From Oscillospiraceae bacterium (GTDB lineage: Bacteria; Bacillota; Clostridia; Oscillospirales; Oscillospiraceae): a DNA stretch of 28,340 nt. The translations under genes and the position numbers were made by a program. The DNA is taken from assembly GCA_020025615.1 (NCBI GenBank), contig JAHHRT010000010.1:1-28340 (forward strand), written 5' to 3'. Below the pieces are notes generated by a model. The model worked only from the letters and a program-made list of their open reading frames with translations, was not told where the DNA came from and did no database searches. The stretch's first letter is position 1; every line of letters starts with the position of its first letter. This document shows positions 8,423 to 15,530 of this stretch, in pieces.

Positions 8423-9724
8423 ATGAAGGTAACAGTCATTGGCGCGGGCCTTGCAGGCTCGGAAGCTGCTTGGCAGCTGGCCCAGCGGGACATTCAGGTA
8501 GAGCTGTGGGAGATGAAGCCCCAGAAAATGAGCCCTGCCCACCACAGCCCGGATTTTGCTGAGCTGGTCTGCTCCAACTCCTTCCGCGGAGATCGGCTGG
8601 AAAATGCTGTGGGCCTGCTCAAAGAGGAGCTGCGGCGCTGCGGCAGCCTGATTATGGAATGTGCCGAGGCCACCAAGGTGGAGGCCGGCGGCTGCCTTGC
8701 TGTGGACCGTCAGGGCTTTTCTGCCCTGGTTACCCAGAAGCTTCGGGAACATCCCAACATTACGATCATCGAAAAAGAGGCAACTCAGGTCCCTGAGGGG
8801 CCCTGCATCGTTGCCAGCGGCCCCCTGACCTCTGATGCGCTCTCCAATGCCATCGGAGAATACTTCGGAGCCCAGTACCTCCACTTCTTCGATGCCGCTG
8901 CTCCGCTGGTGACCGCGGAGTCCATCGACATGGATTTGGCCTGGTGGCAGTCCCGGTATGACCGGGGCACCCCGGACTATATCAACTGTGCCATGGATCG
9001 GGAGGAGTACACCGCCTTTGTGGAAGCTCTGACCACCGCTGAGGAAGCGGAGGTTCACGGCTTTGAGGATAAGAACGTATTTGAGGGCTGTATGCCCGTG
9101 GAGGTCATGGGCCGTCGGGGATTTGACACCCTGCGGTACGGTCCTCTGAAGCCCGTGGGTCTTACGGACCCCAGAACCGGGAAGGAGCCCTATGCCGTTG
9201 TTCAGCTGCGGCAGGACAATGCGGCAAAGAGCGTCTTTAACCTGGTAGGCTTCCAGACCCATCTGAAATTCGGCGAACAGAAGCGGGTGTTCTCCATGAT
9301 CCCCGCCCTGCGCAACGCAGAGTTTGTCCGCTACGGTGTGATGCACCAGAACACCTTCCTCCAGAGCCCCAAGCTGCTGGATCAGTACTATGCCGACCGC
9401 CGCAATCCCCTGGTTGCCTTTGCGGGACAGATGACCGGCGTAGAGGGGTATGTGGAATCCACCGCTTCCGGCTACCTGGCTGCAGTGGCTATGGCGGCAA
9501 AGGTTCAGGGAAAGCCCATTCCCGAATTCCCCCAGACCACAGCCATCGGTGCGCTGGGACTCTATGTGAGCCATGCCGGCATCGAGAACTTCCAGCCTAT
9601 GAATATCAATTTCAGCATTATTGCTCCGCTGGAACAGCGGATTCGTAAAAAAGCAGAAAAAAATCTCGCAATCGCCCAGAGATCCCTGAAGGTGATCGAG
9701 GAACTGACTGCGGGTGGCATCTAA
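8423..9724 (+). CDS. trmFO: TrmFO, folate/FAD-dependent tRNA (uracil-54-C5) methyltransferase
   Basis: TrmFO makes ribothymidine at position 54 of the tRNA T-loop. It uses methylenetetrahydrofolate as carbon donor and reduced FAD. The protein is 433 residues, close to the family's usual 435-450. The FAD-binding Rossmann motif is at the N-terminus (VIGAGLAGSEAAWQLA, glycines 7, 9, 12). It is followed by the family hallmark NSFRGDRLENAVGLLKEEL and, near the C-terminus, GQMTGVEGYVESTASGYLA. The start at 8423 sits just after topA with a GAGGAG site upstream. TrmFO largely replaces SAM-dependent TrmA in Gram-positive lineages, which supports the taxonomic reading. Confidence 0.96.
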   Translation: MKVTVIGAGLAGSEAAWQLAQRDIQVELWEMKPQKMSPAHHSPDFAELVCSNSFRGDRLENAVGLLKEELRRCGSLIMECAEATKVEAGGCLAVDRQGFSALVTQKLREHPNITIIEKEATQVPEGPCIVASGPLTSDALSNAIGEYFGAQYLHFFDAAAPLVTAESIDMDLAWWQSRYDRGTPDYINCAMDREEYTAFVEALTTAEEAEVHGFEDKNVFEGCMPVEVMGRRGFDTLRYGPLKPVGLTDPRTGKEPYAVVQLRQDNAAKSVFNLVGFQTHLKFGEQKRVFSMIPALRNAEFVRYGVMHQNTFLQSPKLLDQYYADRRNPLVAFAGQMTGVEGYVESTASGYLAAVAMAAKVQGKPIPEFPQTTAIGALGLYVSHAGIENFQPMNINFSIIAPLEQRIRKKAEKNLAIAQRSLKVIEELTAGGI

Positions 9725-9742
9725 CAGAAAGAGGTGGAGCAG

Positions 9743-10783
9743 ATGAAAATTATTTTGGACGCCATGGGCGGCGATCTGGCCCCGGAGGCTCCCGTACTGG
9801 GTGCAATCGAAGCGGTAAAGGCCTATGGTCTGGAAATTATTCTGGTTGGTCGCGGTGAGGCCATTTTGAAGGTGCTGCGGGAACACGGCATTGACACCCT
9901 CCCGGAGGGAATGGAAATCTGCAATGCCGACGATGTGGTGGATATGCACGACGATCCCGCCTCTGTTATCCACAAGAGAAAGACCTCTTCCATGGTGGTG
10001 GGCCTCAAGATGCTGTCTGAGGGCCGGGGCGATGCCTTCGTTTCTGCCGGCTCCACCGGCGCACTGCTCACCGGCGCAACCTTGATTGTCCGCCGGGTTC
10101 GCGGAATTCGCCGGGCGGCTATGGGCCCCTCTGTGCCCAACAAGGCCGGCGGCAAGACTGTGATTCTGGACTGCGGCGCCAACGCAGAGTGCACCGCAGA
10201 GTTCCTTCTGCAGTTCGGTATCATCGGCTCCCTGTACGCAAAGAAGCAGATGGGGATTGAAAACCCCAAGATCGGCCTGCTCAACATCGGCACAGAAGAC
10301 AGCAAGGGCACTGCCCTCCAGAAGGAGGCCCATGCCCTCCTCACCAAGGCAGGGGAGCAGGGGCTTCTGAACTTCGTGGGCAACGTGGAGGCCCGGGATG
10401 TACCTCTGGGCGCTGTGGACGTGGTGGTCTGCGACGGATTTTCCGGCAATGTGCTCCTGAAATCCATCGAGGGTACTGCCATGTTTATGGGCAGCCTGAT
10501 GAAGGGAATGTTCAAGGAAAACCTGGGCACCAAAGCCGGCTACCTGCTGTGCAAGAAGGGGGTAGACCGGATCAAGAAGCTGATGGACTATCGGGAAATC
10601 GGCGGCACCCAGTTCCTGGGTATCTGCAAGCCTGTCATTAAGGCCCATGGCTCCTCCGATGCCCTGGCCTTCCAGAGCGCCATCAAGCAGGCTGCGGATG
10701 CAGCATCCTGTGATTTTGTCAGCGAGCTGGAGGAAAACCTGCAAAAGATTGCCAAGATAAAGGAGAATGAGATCAGTGATTAA
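9743..10783 (+). CDS. plsX: Phosphate acyltransferase PlsX
   Basis: PlsX converts acyl-ACP to acyl-phosphate, the donor that PlsY uses in the first step of phospholipid synthesis. It is a peripheral membrane protein. The N-terminal motif MKIILDAMGGDLAPEAP (1-17) is the family signature. It is followed by SAGSTGALLTGATL and the region around VVCDGFSGNVLLKSIEG. Length (346 residues) is normal. A GTG at 9734 is in frame, but the ATG at 9743 lies 5 nt after GAGGTGG and matches the conserved N-terminus. The 3' end overlaps rnc. The acyl carrier protein gene that commonly sits between plsX and rnc is absent here. Confidence 0.95.
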   Translation: MKIILDAMGGDLAPEAPVLGAIEAVKAYGLEIILVGRGEAILKVLREHGIDTLPEGMEICNADDVVDMHDDPASVIHKRKTSSMVVGLKMLSEGRGDAFVSAGSTGALLTGATLIVRRVRGIRRAAMGPSVPNKAGGKTVILDCGANAECTAEFLLQFGIIGSLYAKKQMGIENPKIGLLNIGTEDSKGTALQKEAHALLTKAGEQGLLNFVGNVEARDVPLGAVDVVVCDGFSGNVLLKSIEGTAMFMGSLMKGMFKENLGTKAGYLLCKKGVDRIKKLMDYREIGGTQFLGICKPVIKAHGSSDALAFQSAIKQAADAASCDFVSELEENLQKIAKIKENEISD

Positions 10784-11462
10784 AGACCTGGAAAACGCAA
10801 TTGGCTATCACTTTCATAATATTTCTCTGCTGCAAAATGCTCTGACCCACTCCTCTTATGCCAACGAACGCTGGCATAACAGCCTGCTCAGCAATGAGCG
10901 CCTGGAGTTTTTGGGAGACAGTATTCTGGGTATGCTGGTGGCAGAGTATCTCTACCGAACCTTCCCGGACCGTCCTGAGGGAGACCTCACCCGGATGCGT
11001 GCAGATATGGTCTGTGAAAAGACCCTGGCCCGTGTTGCCAACCACATCGGCCTGGGCCAGCACCTGATGCTGGGCCACGGCGAGGAGCAGGGCGGCGGTC
11101 GGACACGGGATTCCATCCTGGCAGATGCCATGGAGTCCGTTATTGCTGCCTGCTTCCTGGATGGCGGAATGGCTGCCGCCGCCCAGTTTATCAAGAAGTT
11201 CATTTTGGTGGAAGTTCCTGTCCATCAGCTCCATAACGTGGACTATAAGACCAAGCTGCAAGAGCTGGTGCAGCAAAAGAAGAATCAGACCCTCAGCTAT
11301 CGGCTCATCGGCCAGTCCGGCCCGGACCACGACAAGCACTTCGACGTGGAGGTTTCTCTCAACGACAAGGTCGTGGGTACCGGCAGTGGACGCAGCAAAA
11401 AGCGGGCAGAACAAGATGCTGCCCGGGCGGCAATTTCTCTTCTGTTCCCCCAGCAGGCGTGA
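10776..11462 (+). CDS. rnc: Ribonuclease III
   Basis: RNase III cuts double-stranded RNA and processes rRNA precursors. The catalytic domain carries the signature NERLEFLGDS (40-49) with the conserved acidic residues, plus the second acidic cluster in DSILADAMESVIAA. A dsRNA-binding domain occupies about 155-228, ending with the basic GRSKKRAEQDAARAA helix. Two starts are possible: ATG 10767 or GTG 10776. AGGAG (10761-10765) is only 1 nt from the ATG but 10 nt from the GTG, so I prefer the GTG (228 residues). Either way it overlaps the end of plsX. It is the last gene before an intrinsic terminator. Confidence 0.94.
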   Translation: MIKDLENAIGYHFHNISLLQNALTHSSYANERWHNSLLSNERLEFLGDSILGMLVAEYLYRTFPDRPEGDLTRMRADMVCEKTLARVANHIGLGQHLMLGHGEEQGGGRTRDSILADAMESVIAACFLDGGMAAAAQFIKKFILVEVPVHQLHNVDYKTKLQELVQQKKNQTLSYRLIGQSGPDHDKHFDVEVSLNDKVVGTGSGRSKKRAEQDAARAAISLLFPQQA

Positions 11463-11472
11463 GCGTAAACAC

Positions 11473-11513
11473 ATTCCGGCGGGAAGAAGATTCCTGCCGG
11501 AATTTACTTTTTT
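11473..11513 (+). terminator. Intrinsic terminator after rnc
   Basis: A 13-bp stem (11473-11485 with 11491-11503, one G-U pair) closes a GAAGA loop and is followed by TTACTTTTTT. It lies 10 nt after the rnc stop and should end the ktrB-rnc operon. Confidence 0.88.
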
Positions 11514-11566
11514 CACAAAAAATCGCCTGAAAATCCGGGAAATACCTGCCCCTAAATGGTAGTAAT

Positions 11567-11579
11567 GACAGTATCTGTC
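11567..11579. promoter_or_regulatory. Inverted repeat, possible operator
   Basis: GACAG-TAT-CTGTC is a perfect 5-3-5 inverted repeat ending 8 nt before the -35 box of the kinase gene promoter. Size and position suit a transcription-factor site. No regulator is encoded nearby, so the assignment is only an inference. Confidence 0.35.
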
Positions 11580-11587
11580 TAAAAACA

Positions 11588-11616
11588 TTGACAAAACGGC
11601 TCAAGTATTATAAAAT
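11588..11616 (+). promoter_or_regulatory. Promoter of the NahK-like kinase gene
   Basis: A consensus TTGACA -35 box (11588-11593) is followed by TAAAAT (11611-11616) at 17 nt. An overlapping TATAAA at 15 nt is an alternative -10. Transcription from about 11623 leaves a leader of roughly 90 nt. This contains a small stem, CCGACA (11668-11673) with TGT-G-CGG (11680-11686), of uncertain meaning. Confidence 0.7.
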
Positions 11617-11714
11617 TTGTAAATTGTGATGCCTTATAAGCGTATGCTTTTGAGATCAGATAGAAAACCGACAGCTGCTTGTGCGGCAATATATTCTGTA
11701 AGAGGGTATATGAT

Positions 11715-12809
11715 ATGGATTTAAATCTTAAATTGCAAGAGGTTTGCAGACAGTTTAGAATTAAAGATGAGTATCTGGGATATGAGACCATCCAGATGGG
11801 AAATGTCAACTGCACCTACAAAGTCAATTTCCGTCTGTCGGACGGAACCCCCAAGTCTTTCCTGGTTCAGAATGTCAACACCTATGCGTTCCGCAATCCT
11901 GTTGGACTGATGGAGAATATCGACAAGGTGACGGAGCATATTCGCAGAAAATGCCCCGAAAAGTTGTCCCTTCATTTCCACCACACCAGTGACCGGAAAA
12001 CCTACGTGATCGACGGCGAAAATTTCTGGCGGATGAGCAATTTTATCCGCTCTGTTACTTACAATTCCGTGAAGGACCTTACCATTATCCGCAATGCGGG
12101 CAGTGCCTTCGGTGAGTTTCAGAATGAGCTGTCGGATTTCGACATCGGCCAGCTCACAGAGACCATTCCCAATTTCCACAATACCCGTAAGCGGTACGAA
12201 TCTCTGGAAGCTTCTGTAAAGGCAGATCCCGTGGGCCGTGTGGCACAGGTTCAGGAGGAACTGGAATACCTCCTGTCTGTGAAGGATCAGGCCTGCACTC
12301 TGACCGATCTCCAGAAGGCAGGGCAGCTGCCCCTGCGGGTGACGCATAACGATACCAAAATTAACAATGTGCTGTTTGACCCCGAAGACGGTAGTGCCGT
12401 GGTGGTCATTGACCTCGACACGGTGATGCCTGGCCTGATGGGCCATGATTTTGGCGACGCCATCCGCTTTGCTGCGAATTACGTAGAAGAGGATTGCCCG
12501 GATGCAGAAAAGGCCGGTGTGGATCTGGATGTGTTTACGGCATTTGCCAGAGGCTTCCTGGAGAAGACGGCGCAGTCGATGACGGACAAAGAGGTAGAAA
12601 CCCTGGCACTCAGCTGCTTCTGCCTGACCACAGAGCTGGCTGTCCGATTCCTGGATGACTACATACAGGGAGACCTTTACTTTAAGACCCGGGGGCCGGA
12701 ACATAACCTGGTTCGTGCCCGCTGCCAGATTGCTCTGGCAAAGGATATGATCCGCAAGATGCCCCAGATGGAGAAGATTGTAAAAGACAGCGTTGCAGCT
12801 TCTGTTTAA
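11715..12809 (+). CDS. APH-fold sugar kinase, candidate N-acetylhexosamine 1-kinase
   Basis: This 364-residue protein has the aminoglycoside phosphotransferase/choline kinase fold. The catalytic loop reads VTHNDTKINNVLF (H211, D213) and the metal-binding segment VIDLDTVMPGLMGHDFGDAIRF (D245 in DFG). These motifs and the length closely match the NahK family, which phosphorylates GlcNAc or GalNAc at C1 in the bifidobacterial lacto-N-biose pathway. The substrate is inferred, and other sugar kinases with this fold remain possible. I chose ATG 11715 because AGAGGG (11701-11706) sits 8 nt upstream; an in-frame ATG at 11679 has no such site. The gene is monocistronic, with its own promoter and terminator. 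It lies beside a polysaccharide locus whose first step may use UDP-GlcNAc. Confidence 0.8.
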   Translation: MDLNLKLQEVCRQFRIKDEYLGYETIQMGNVNCTYKVNFRLSDGTPKSFLVQNVNTYAFRNPVGLMENIDKVTEHIRRKCPEKLSLHFHHTSDRKTYVIDGENFWRMSNFIRSVTYNSVKDLTIIRNAGSAFGEFQNELSDFDIGQLTETIPNFHNTRKRYESLEASVKADPVGRVAQVQEELEYLLSVKDQACTLTDLQKAGQLPLRVTHNDTKINNVLFDPEDGSAVVVIDLDTVMPGLMGHDFGDAIRFAANYVEEDCPDAEKAGVDLDVFTAFARGFLEKTAQSMTDKEVETLALSCFCLTTELAVRFLDDYIQGDLYFKTRGPEHNLVRARCQIALAKDMIRKMPQMEKIVKDSVAASV

Positions 12810-12814
12810 TACGC

Positions 12815-12852
12815 AAAATACCCGCAGTGATTTCAAACTGCGGGTATTTTTT
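12815..12852 (+). terminator. Intrinsic terminator after the kinase gene
   Basis: A perfect 14-bp stem (12815-12828 with 12837-12850) closes an 8-nt loop, and the descending arm runs into a T-tract (12847-12852). The A-rich 5' arm means it may also work in reverse. Confidence 0.9.
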
Positions 12853-12877
12853 GCTATTTTTGCTGGAAAACTAAACC

Positions 12878-12906
12878 TTGCGATACCCAGGACGTTGTGT
12901 TATAAT
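12878..12906 (+). promoter_or_regulatory. Promoter of the polysaccharide operon
   Basis: TTGCGA (12878-12883) and a perfect TATAAT (12901-12906) are spaced 17 nt apart, just downstream of the preceding terminator. The predicted start, near 12913, gives a leader of about 88 nt. Confidence 0.78.
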
Positions 12907-12944
12907 AAAATGAACTATGGACTGATTTCAACAGAAAGAAGGGT

Positions 12945-12985
12945 GAATGTCCGATAGGACTGAGGCATATTCAGGTCGGACATTT
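12945..12985 (+). promoter_or_regulatory. Structured 5' leader hairpin of the polysaccharide operon
   Basis: AATGTCCGA (12946-12954) pairs perfectly with TCGGACATT (12976-12984), plus a flanking G-U pair. Inside it, CTGA (12960-12963) pairs with TCAG (12971-12974). A competing small hairpin, GTCC-GATA-GGAC (12949-12960), uses part of the same 5' arm, so two exclusive folds are possible. The element ends 2 nt before the AAAGG ribosome binding site (12988-12992). No T-tract follows it, so it is not a simple terminator. A role in translation control or antitermination is inference. Confidence 0.5.
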
Positions 12986-13000
12986 TGAAAGGCAGATAAT

Positions 13001-14881
13001 ATGAGTTCTTCACAATACAGAAAATATAACACGGTGGCGATTTCCAGAATCGCACTGATTGTTCTCCTGGATGTTTTTGCAACGGCAGGATCTTTTTTCT
13101 GTGGCCTTTGGCTGCGATTTGATTTTCACTTTCAGCAGATTGATGCCTATTTCCTCAATGGCTTTGCCAGGAATATGGCGATTTGGTGTGCCATTACCGT
13201 GGGTGTCTTTGCAGTCTTTCGGCTCTACAACAGCATTTGGGCCTATGTGAGCACCCCGGAAGTCTTTAAGATTCTGGGAGCCTATGCAGTTCTTGCCGTC
13301 ATCGGCATCACGGGAATCCATTTCTACGGTGTACTGCCCCTGCCTCGGGCCAGCTGCGTCATTGGCTTTGTGTTCAGCATGGTCTGCACGGTTTTCATCC
13401 GCTTTTCCTACCGGATGCTTCGCACCATGCAGATTCATGTCAGCCACATGACCCATGCAGCGGGAATCCCCAACGTGATGATCATCGGCGCCGGTGCTTC
13501 CGGTCTTGCCATTGCCAATGAGTGCGTCAACAGCAAGTACGTCCATGAGCACGTTTCCTGCATCATTGACGACAATCCTGCCAAACTCCATAAGCGGCTG
13601 TGCGGTGTGCCCATTGTGGGAAATCGGAAGGACATCCCCAAAATGGTCAAGAAATACCGCATCAGCAAGATCATCTTCGCCATTCCCAGCTGCTCCGCAG
13701 CGACTCGGAAGAACATCCTGGATATTTGCAGCAATACCGGCTGTGAGGTCCAGATTCTCCCCGGCATCTACCAGATGGTGAACGGTGAGGTGAGCGTCAG
13801 CAAGCTTCGGAAGGTAGATCCCCAGGATCTGCTGGGCCGGGATCCCATCAAGGTAAACCTGGATGAGATTATGGCCTACATCTCCGGCAAGGTTGTGATG
13901 GTTACCGGCGGCGGCGGCTCCATCGGCAGCGAGCTCTGCCGTCAGATTGCCCGGGCACACCCCAAGCAGCTGGTGATTTTTGATATTTACGAAAACAATG
14001 CCTACGACATTCAGATGGAGCTGCTTCACACCCATCCGGAGCTGGATCTCCAGGTGCTGATCGGTTCTGTCCGCAATGAATCCCGGGTGGAGCAGGTGAT
14101 GTCCACGTATCGGCCGGACATTATCTTCCATGCGGCGGCCCATAAGCACGTGCCCCTGATGGAGACCAGCCCCAACGAGGCCATCAAGAACAATGTTTTC
14201 GGCACCTACAATATGGCGAAGGCGGCTTCCAAGTACGGTGCAAAGCGGTTTGTGCTGATCTCCACGGATAAGGCGGTGAACCCCACCAATATCATGGGCG
14301 CTTCCAAGCGGCTGTGTGAAATGGTGGTTCAGATGATGAATCGGGAGTCCGATACTGAGTTCGTTGCCGTGCGTTTCGGCAATGTTCTGGGCAGTAACGG
14401 CAGCGTCATTCCTCTGTTCAAAAAGCAGATTGAGGAAGGCGGCCCGGTGACTGTGACCCACCCTGACATTATCCGCTACTTTATGACCATTCCCGAGGCG
14501 GTAAGCCTGGTGCTCCAGGCTGGTGCCTATGCCCGGGGCGGCGAGATCTTCGTTCTCGACATGGGCGAGCCTGTGAAGATCGACACCATGGCAAGAAATA
14601 TGATCCGCCTCAGCGGCTACGAGCCGGATGTGGATATTGCGGTGAAGTACACCGGCCTGCGGCCCGGTGAGAAGCTCTACGAGGAGCTGCTCATGAAGGA
14701 AGAGGGAATGCAGGAGACGGATAATAAACTCATCTACATTGGCAAACCCATTGAGATGGACGATGCCCTCTTTAAGGTGCAGCTGGCCCTGCTGTGGGAT
14801 GCCTGTCAGGAAGAAACCGACCACATGAGAAAGATTGTGCAGGAGATTGTTCCCACATACCATCCTGTGGTCAACAAATAA
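13001..14881 (+). CDS. Membrane-bound UDP-GlcNAc 4,6-dehydratase (PglF/CapD/WbpM type)
   Basis: This 626-residue nucleotide-sugar dehydratase probably converts UDP-GlcNAc to the UDP-4-keto-6-deoxy sugar. That is the first step to bacillosamine, QuiNAc or FucNAc-type sugars. About four N-terminal membrane segments (roughly 13-35, 57-75, 88-110, 113-135) are followed by a CoA-binding-like Rossmann domain (IIGAGASGLA, 161-170). The catalytic extended SDR domain starts at KVVMVTGGGGSIGSELC (297-313). The usual SDR YxxxK is replaced by MxxxK (M432, K436) next to STDKAVNPTN, exactly as in the PglF/WbpM subfamily. Length is normal. The AAAGG site lies 8 nt before the ATG. It is the first gene of the operon, and the matching aminotransferase or reductase is not in this window. 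Confidence 0.92.
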   Translation: MSSSQYRKYNTVAISRIALIVLLDVFATAGSFFCGLWLRFDFHFQQIDAYFLNGFARNMAIWCAITVGVFAVFRLYNSIWAYVSTPEVFKILGAYAVLAVIGITGIHFYGVLPLPRASCVIGFVFSMVCTVFIRFSYRMLRTMQIHVSHMTHAAGIPNVMIIGAGASGLAIANECVNSKYVHEHVSCIIDDNPAKLHKRLCGVPIVGNRKDIPKMVKKYRISKIIFAIPSCSAATRKNILDICSNTGCEVQILPGIYQMVNGEVSVSKLRKVDPQDLLGRDPIKVNLDEIMAYISGKVVMVTGGGGSIGSELCRQIARAHPKQLVIFDIYENNAYDIQMELLHTHPELDLQVLIGSVRNESRVEQVMSTYRPDIIFHAAAHKHVPLMETSPNEAIKNNVFGTYNMAKAASKYGAKRFVLISTDKAVNPTNIMGASKRLCEMVVQMMNRESDTEFVAVRFGNVLGSNGSVIPLFKKQIEEGGPVTVTHPDIIRYFMTIPEAVSLVLQAGAYARGGEIFVLDMGEPVKIDTMARNMIRLSGYEPDVDIAVKYTGLRPGEKLYEELLMKEEGMQETDNKLIYIGKPIEMDDALFKVQLALLWDACQEETDHMRKIVQEIVPTYHPVVNK

Positions 14882-14909
14882 GAATCAGATAACAATGAGG
14901 TGTGGTCTT

Positions 14910-15530
14910 ATGTATCGAAACTACGGAAAGCGGCTCCTGGATTTGCTGCTGTCTGTCTGCGGAATCCTGGTGCTGCTGCCGGTGTATCTGGTCATTGCGG
15001 TGGCAATTGAAATAGATGATCCCGGCCCGGTGCTGTTTCGTCAGAAGAGAGTGGGTATCCATAAGACCCATTTCGAGATTATGAAATTCAGAACCATGAA
15101 GGTAGATACCCCTCGGGATACCCCTACCCACCTTCTCAAAAATCCGGACCAGTATATCACCCGGGTGGGACGGTTCCTCCGCAAGACCTCTCTGGATGAG
15201 CTGCCCCAGATTTTCCAGATTTTCACCGGTAAAATGGCGGTTATCGGTCCTCGCCCCGCCCTCTGGAACCAGTATGATCTTCTGGCTGAGCGGGACAAGT
15301 ACGGTGCCAATGACATTCGTCCGGGCCTGACCGGCTGGGCTCAGATCAACGGTCGGGACGAGCTTCCCATTGATGTGAAGGCTCGGCTGGACGGAGAGTA
15401 TACCGAAAAGCTCAGCTTCCTGTTTGACTGCCGGTGCTTCTTCGGCACCATTTTTGCAGTACTGCGCCACGATGGCGTGGTAGAGGGCGGAACAGGCAGC
15501 ATGAACCAGAATGGAGGACAGGAGAAATGA
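14910..15530 (+). CDS. Initiating phosphoglycosyltransferase (bacterial sugar transferase, PglC-like)
   Basis: This 206-residue monotopic phosphoglycosyltransferase transfers a sugar-1-phosphate from a UDP-sugar to undecaprenyl phosphate. It thereby starts repeat-unit assembly at the inner membrane face. An N-terminal membrane-associated helix (about 8-35) is followed by DDPGPVLFRQKRVG, then FEIMKFRTM. The catalytic Asp-Glu dyad is in SLDELPQI, and VIGPRPAL and RPGLTGWAQINGRD complete the PF02397 signature. It lacks the extra N-terminal domains of WbaP/WcaJ, so it is the small PglC-like form. The ATG at 14910 has GAGGTG upstream; more distal in-frame starts would overlap the dehydratase. Pairing with the PglF-type enzyme suggests a diNAcBac- or HexNAc-derived first sugar, which is inference. 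Confidence 0.92.
   Translation: MYRNYGKRLLDLLLSVCGILVLLPVYLVIAVAIEIDDPGPVLFRQKRVGIHKTHFEIMKFRTMKVDTPRDTPTHLLKNPDQYITRVGRFLRKTSLDELPQIFQIFTGKMAVIGPRPALWNQYDLLAERDKYGANDIRPGLTGWAQINGRDELPIDVKARLDGEYTEKLSFLFDCRCFFGTIFAVLRHDGVVEGGTGSMNQNGGQEK

Noticed and set aside
6866..10744. A 1292-codon open frame on the minus strand opposite topA, trmFO and plsX
   Set aside because: It lies antisense to three confidently identified genes and has a His/Leu/Gly-rich composition typical of a codon-bias shadow. It shows no recognisable domain and no ribosome binding site.
13010..14863. A 617-codon minus-strand open frame opposite the dehydratase gene
   Set aside because: It is a shadow frame of the PglF/CapD-type gene, His/Asn-rich and without motifs.
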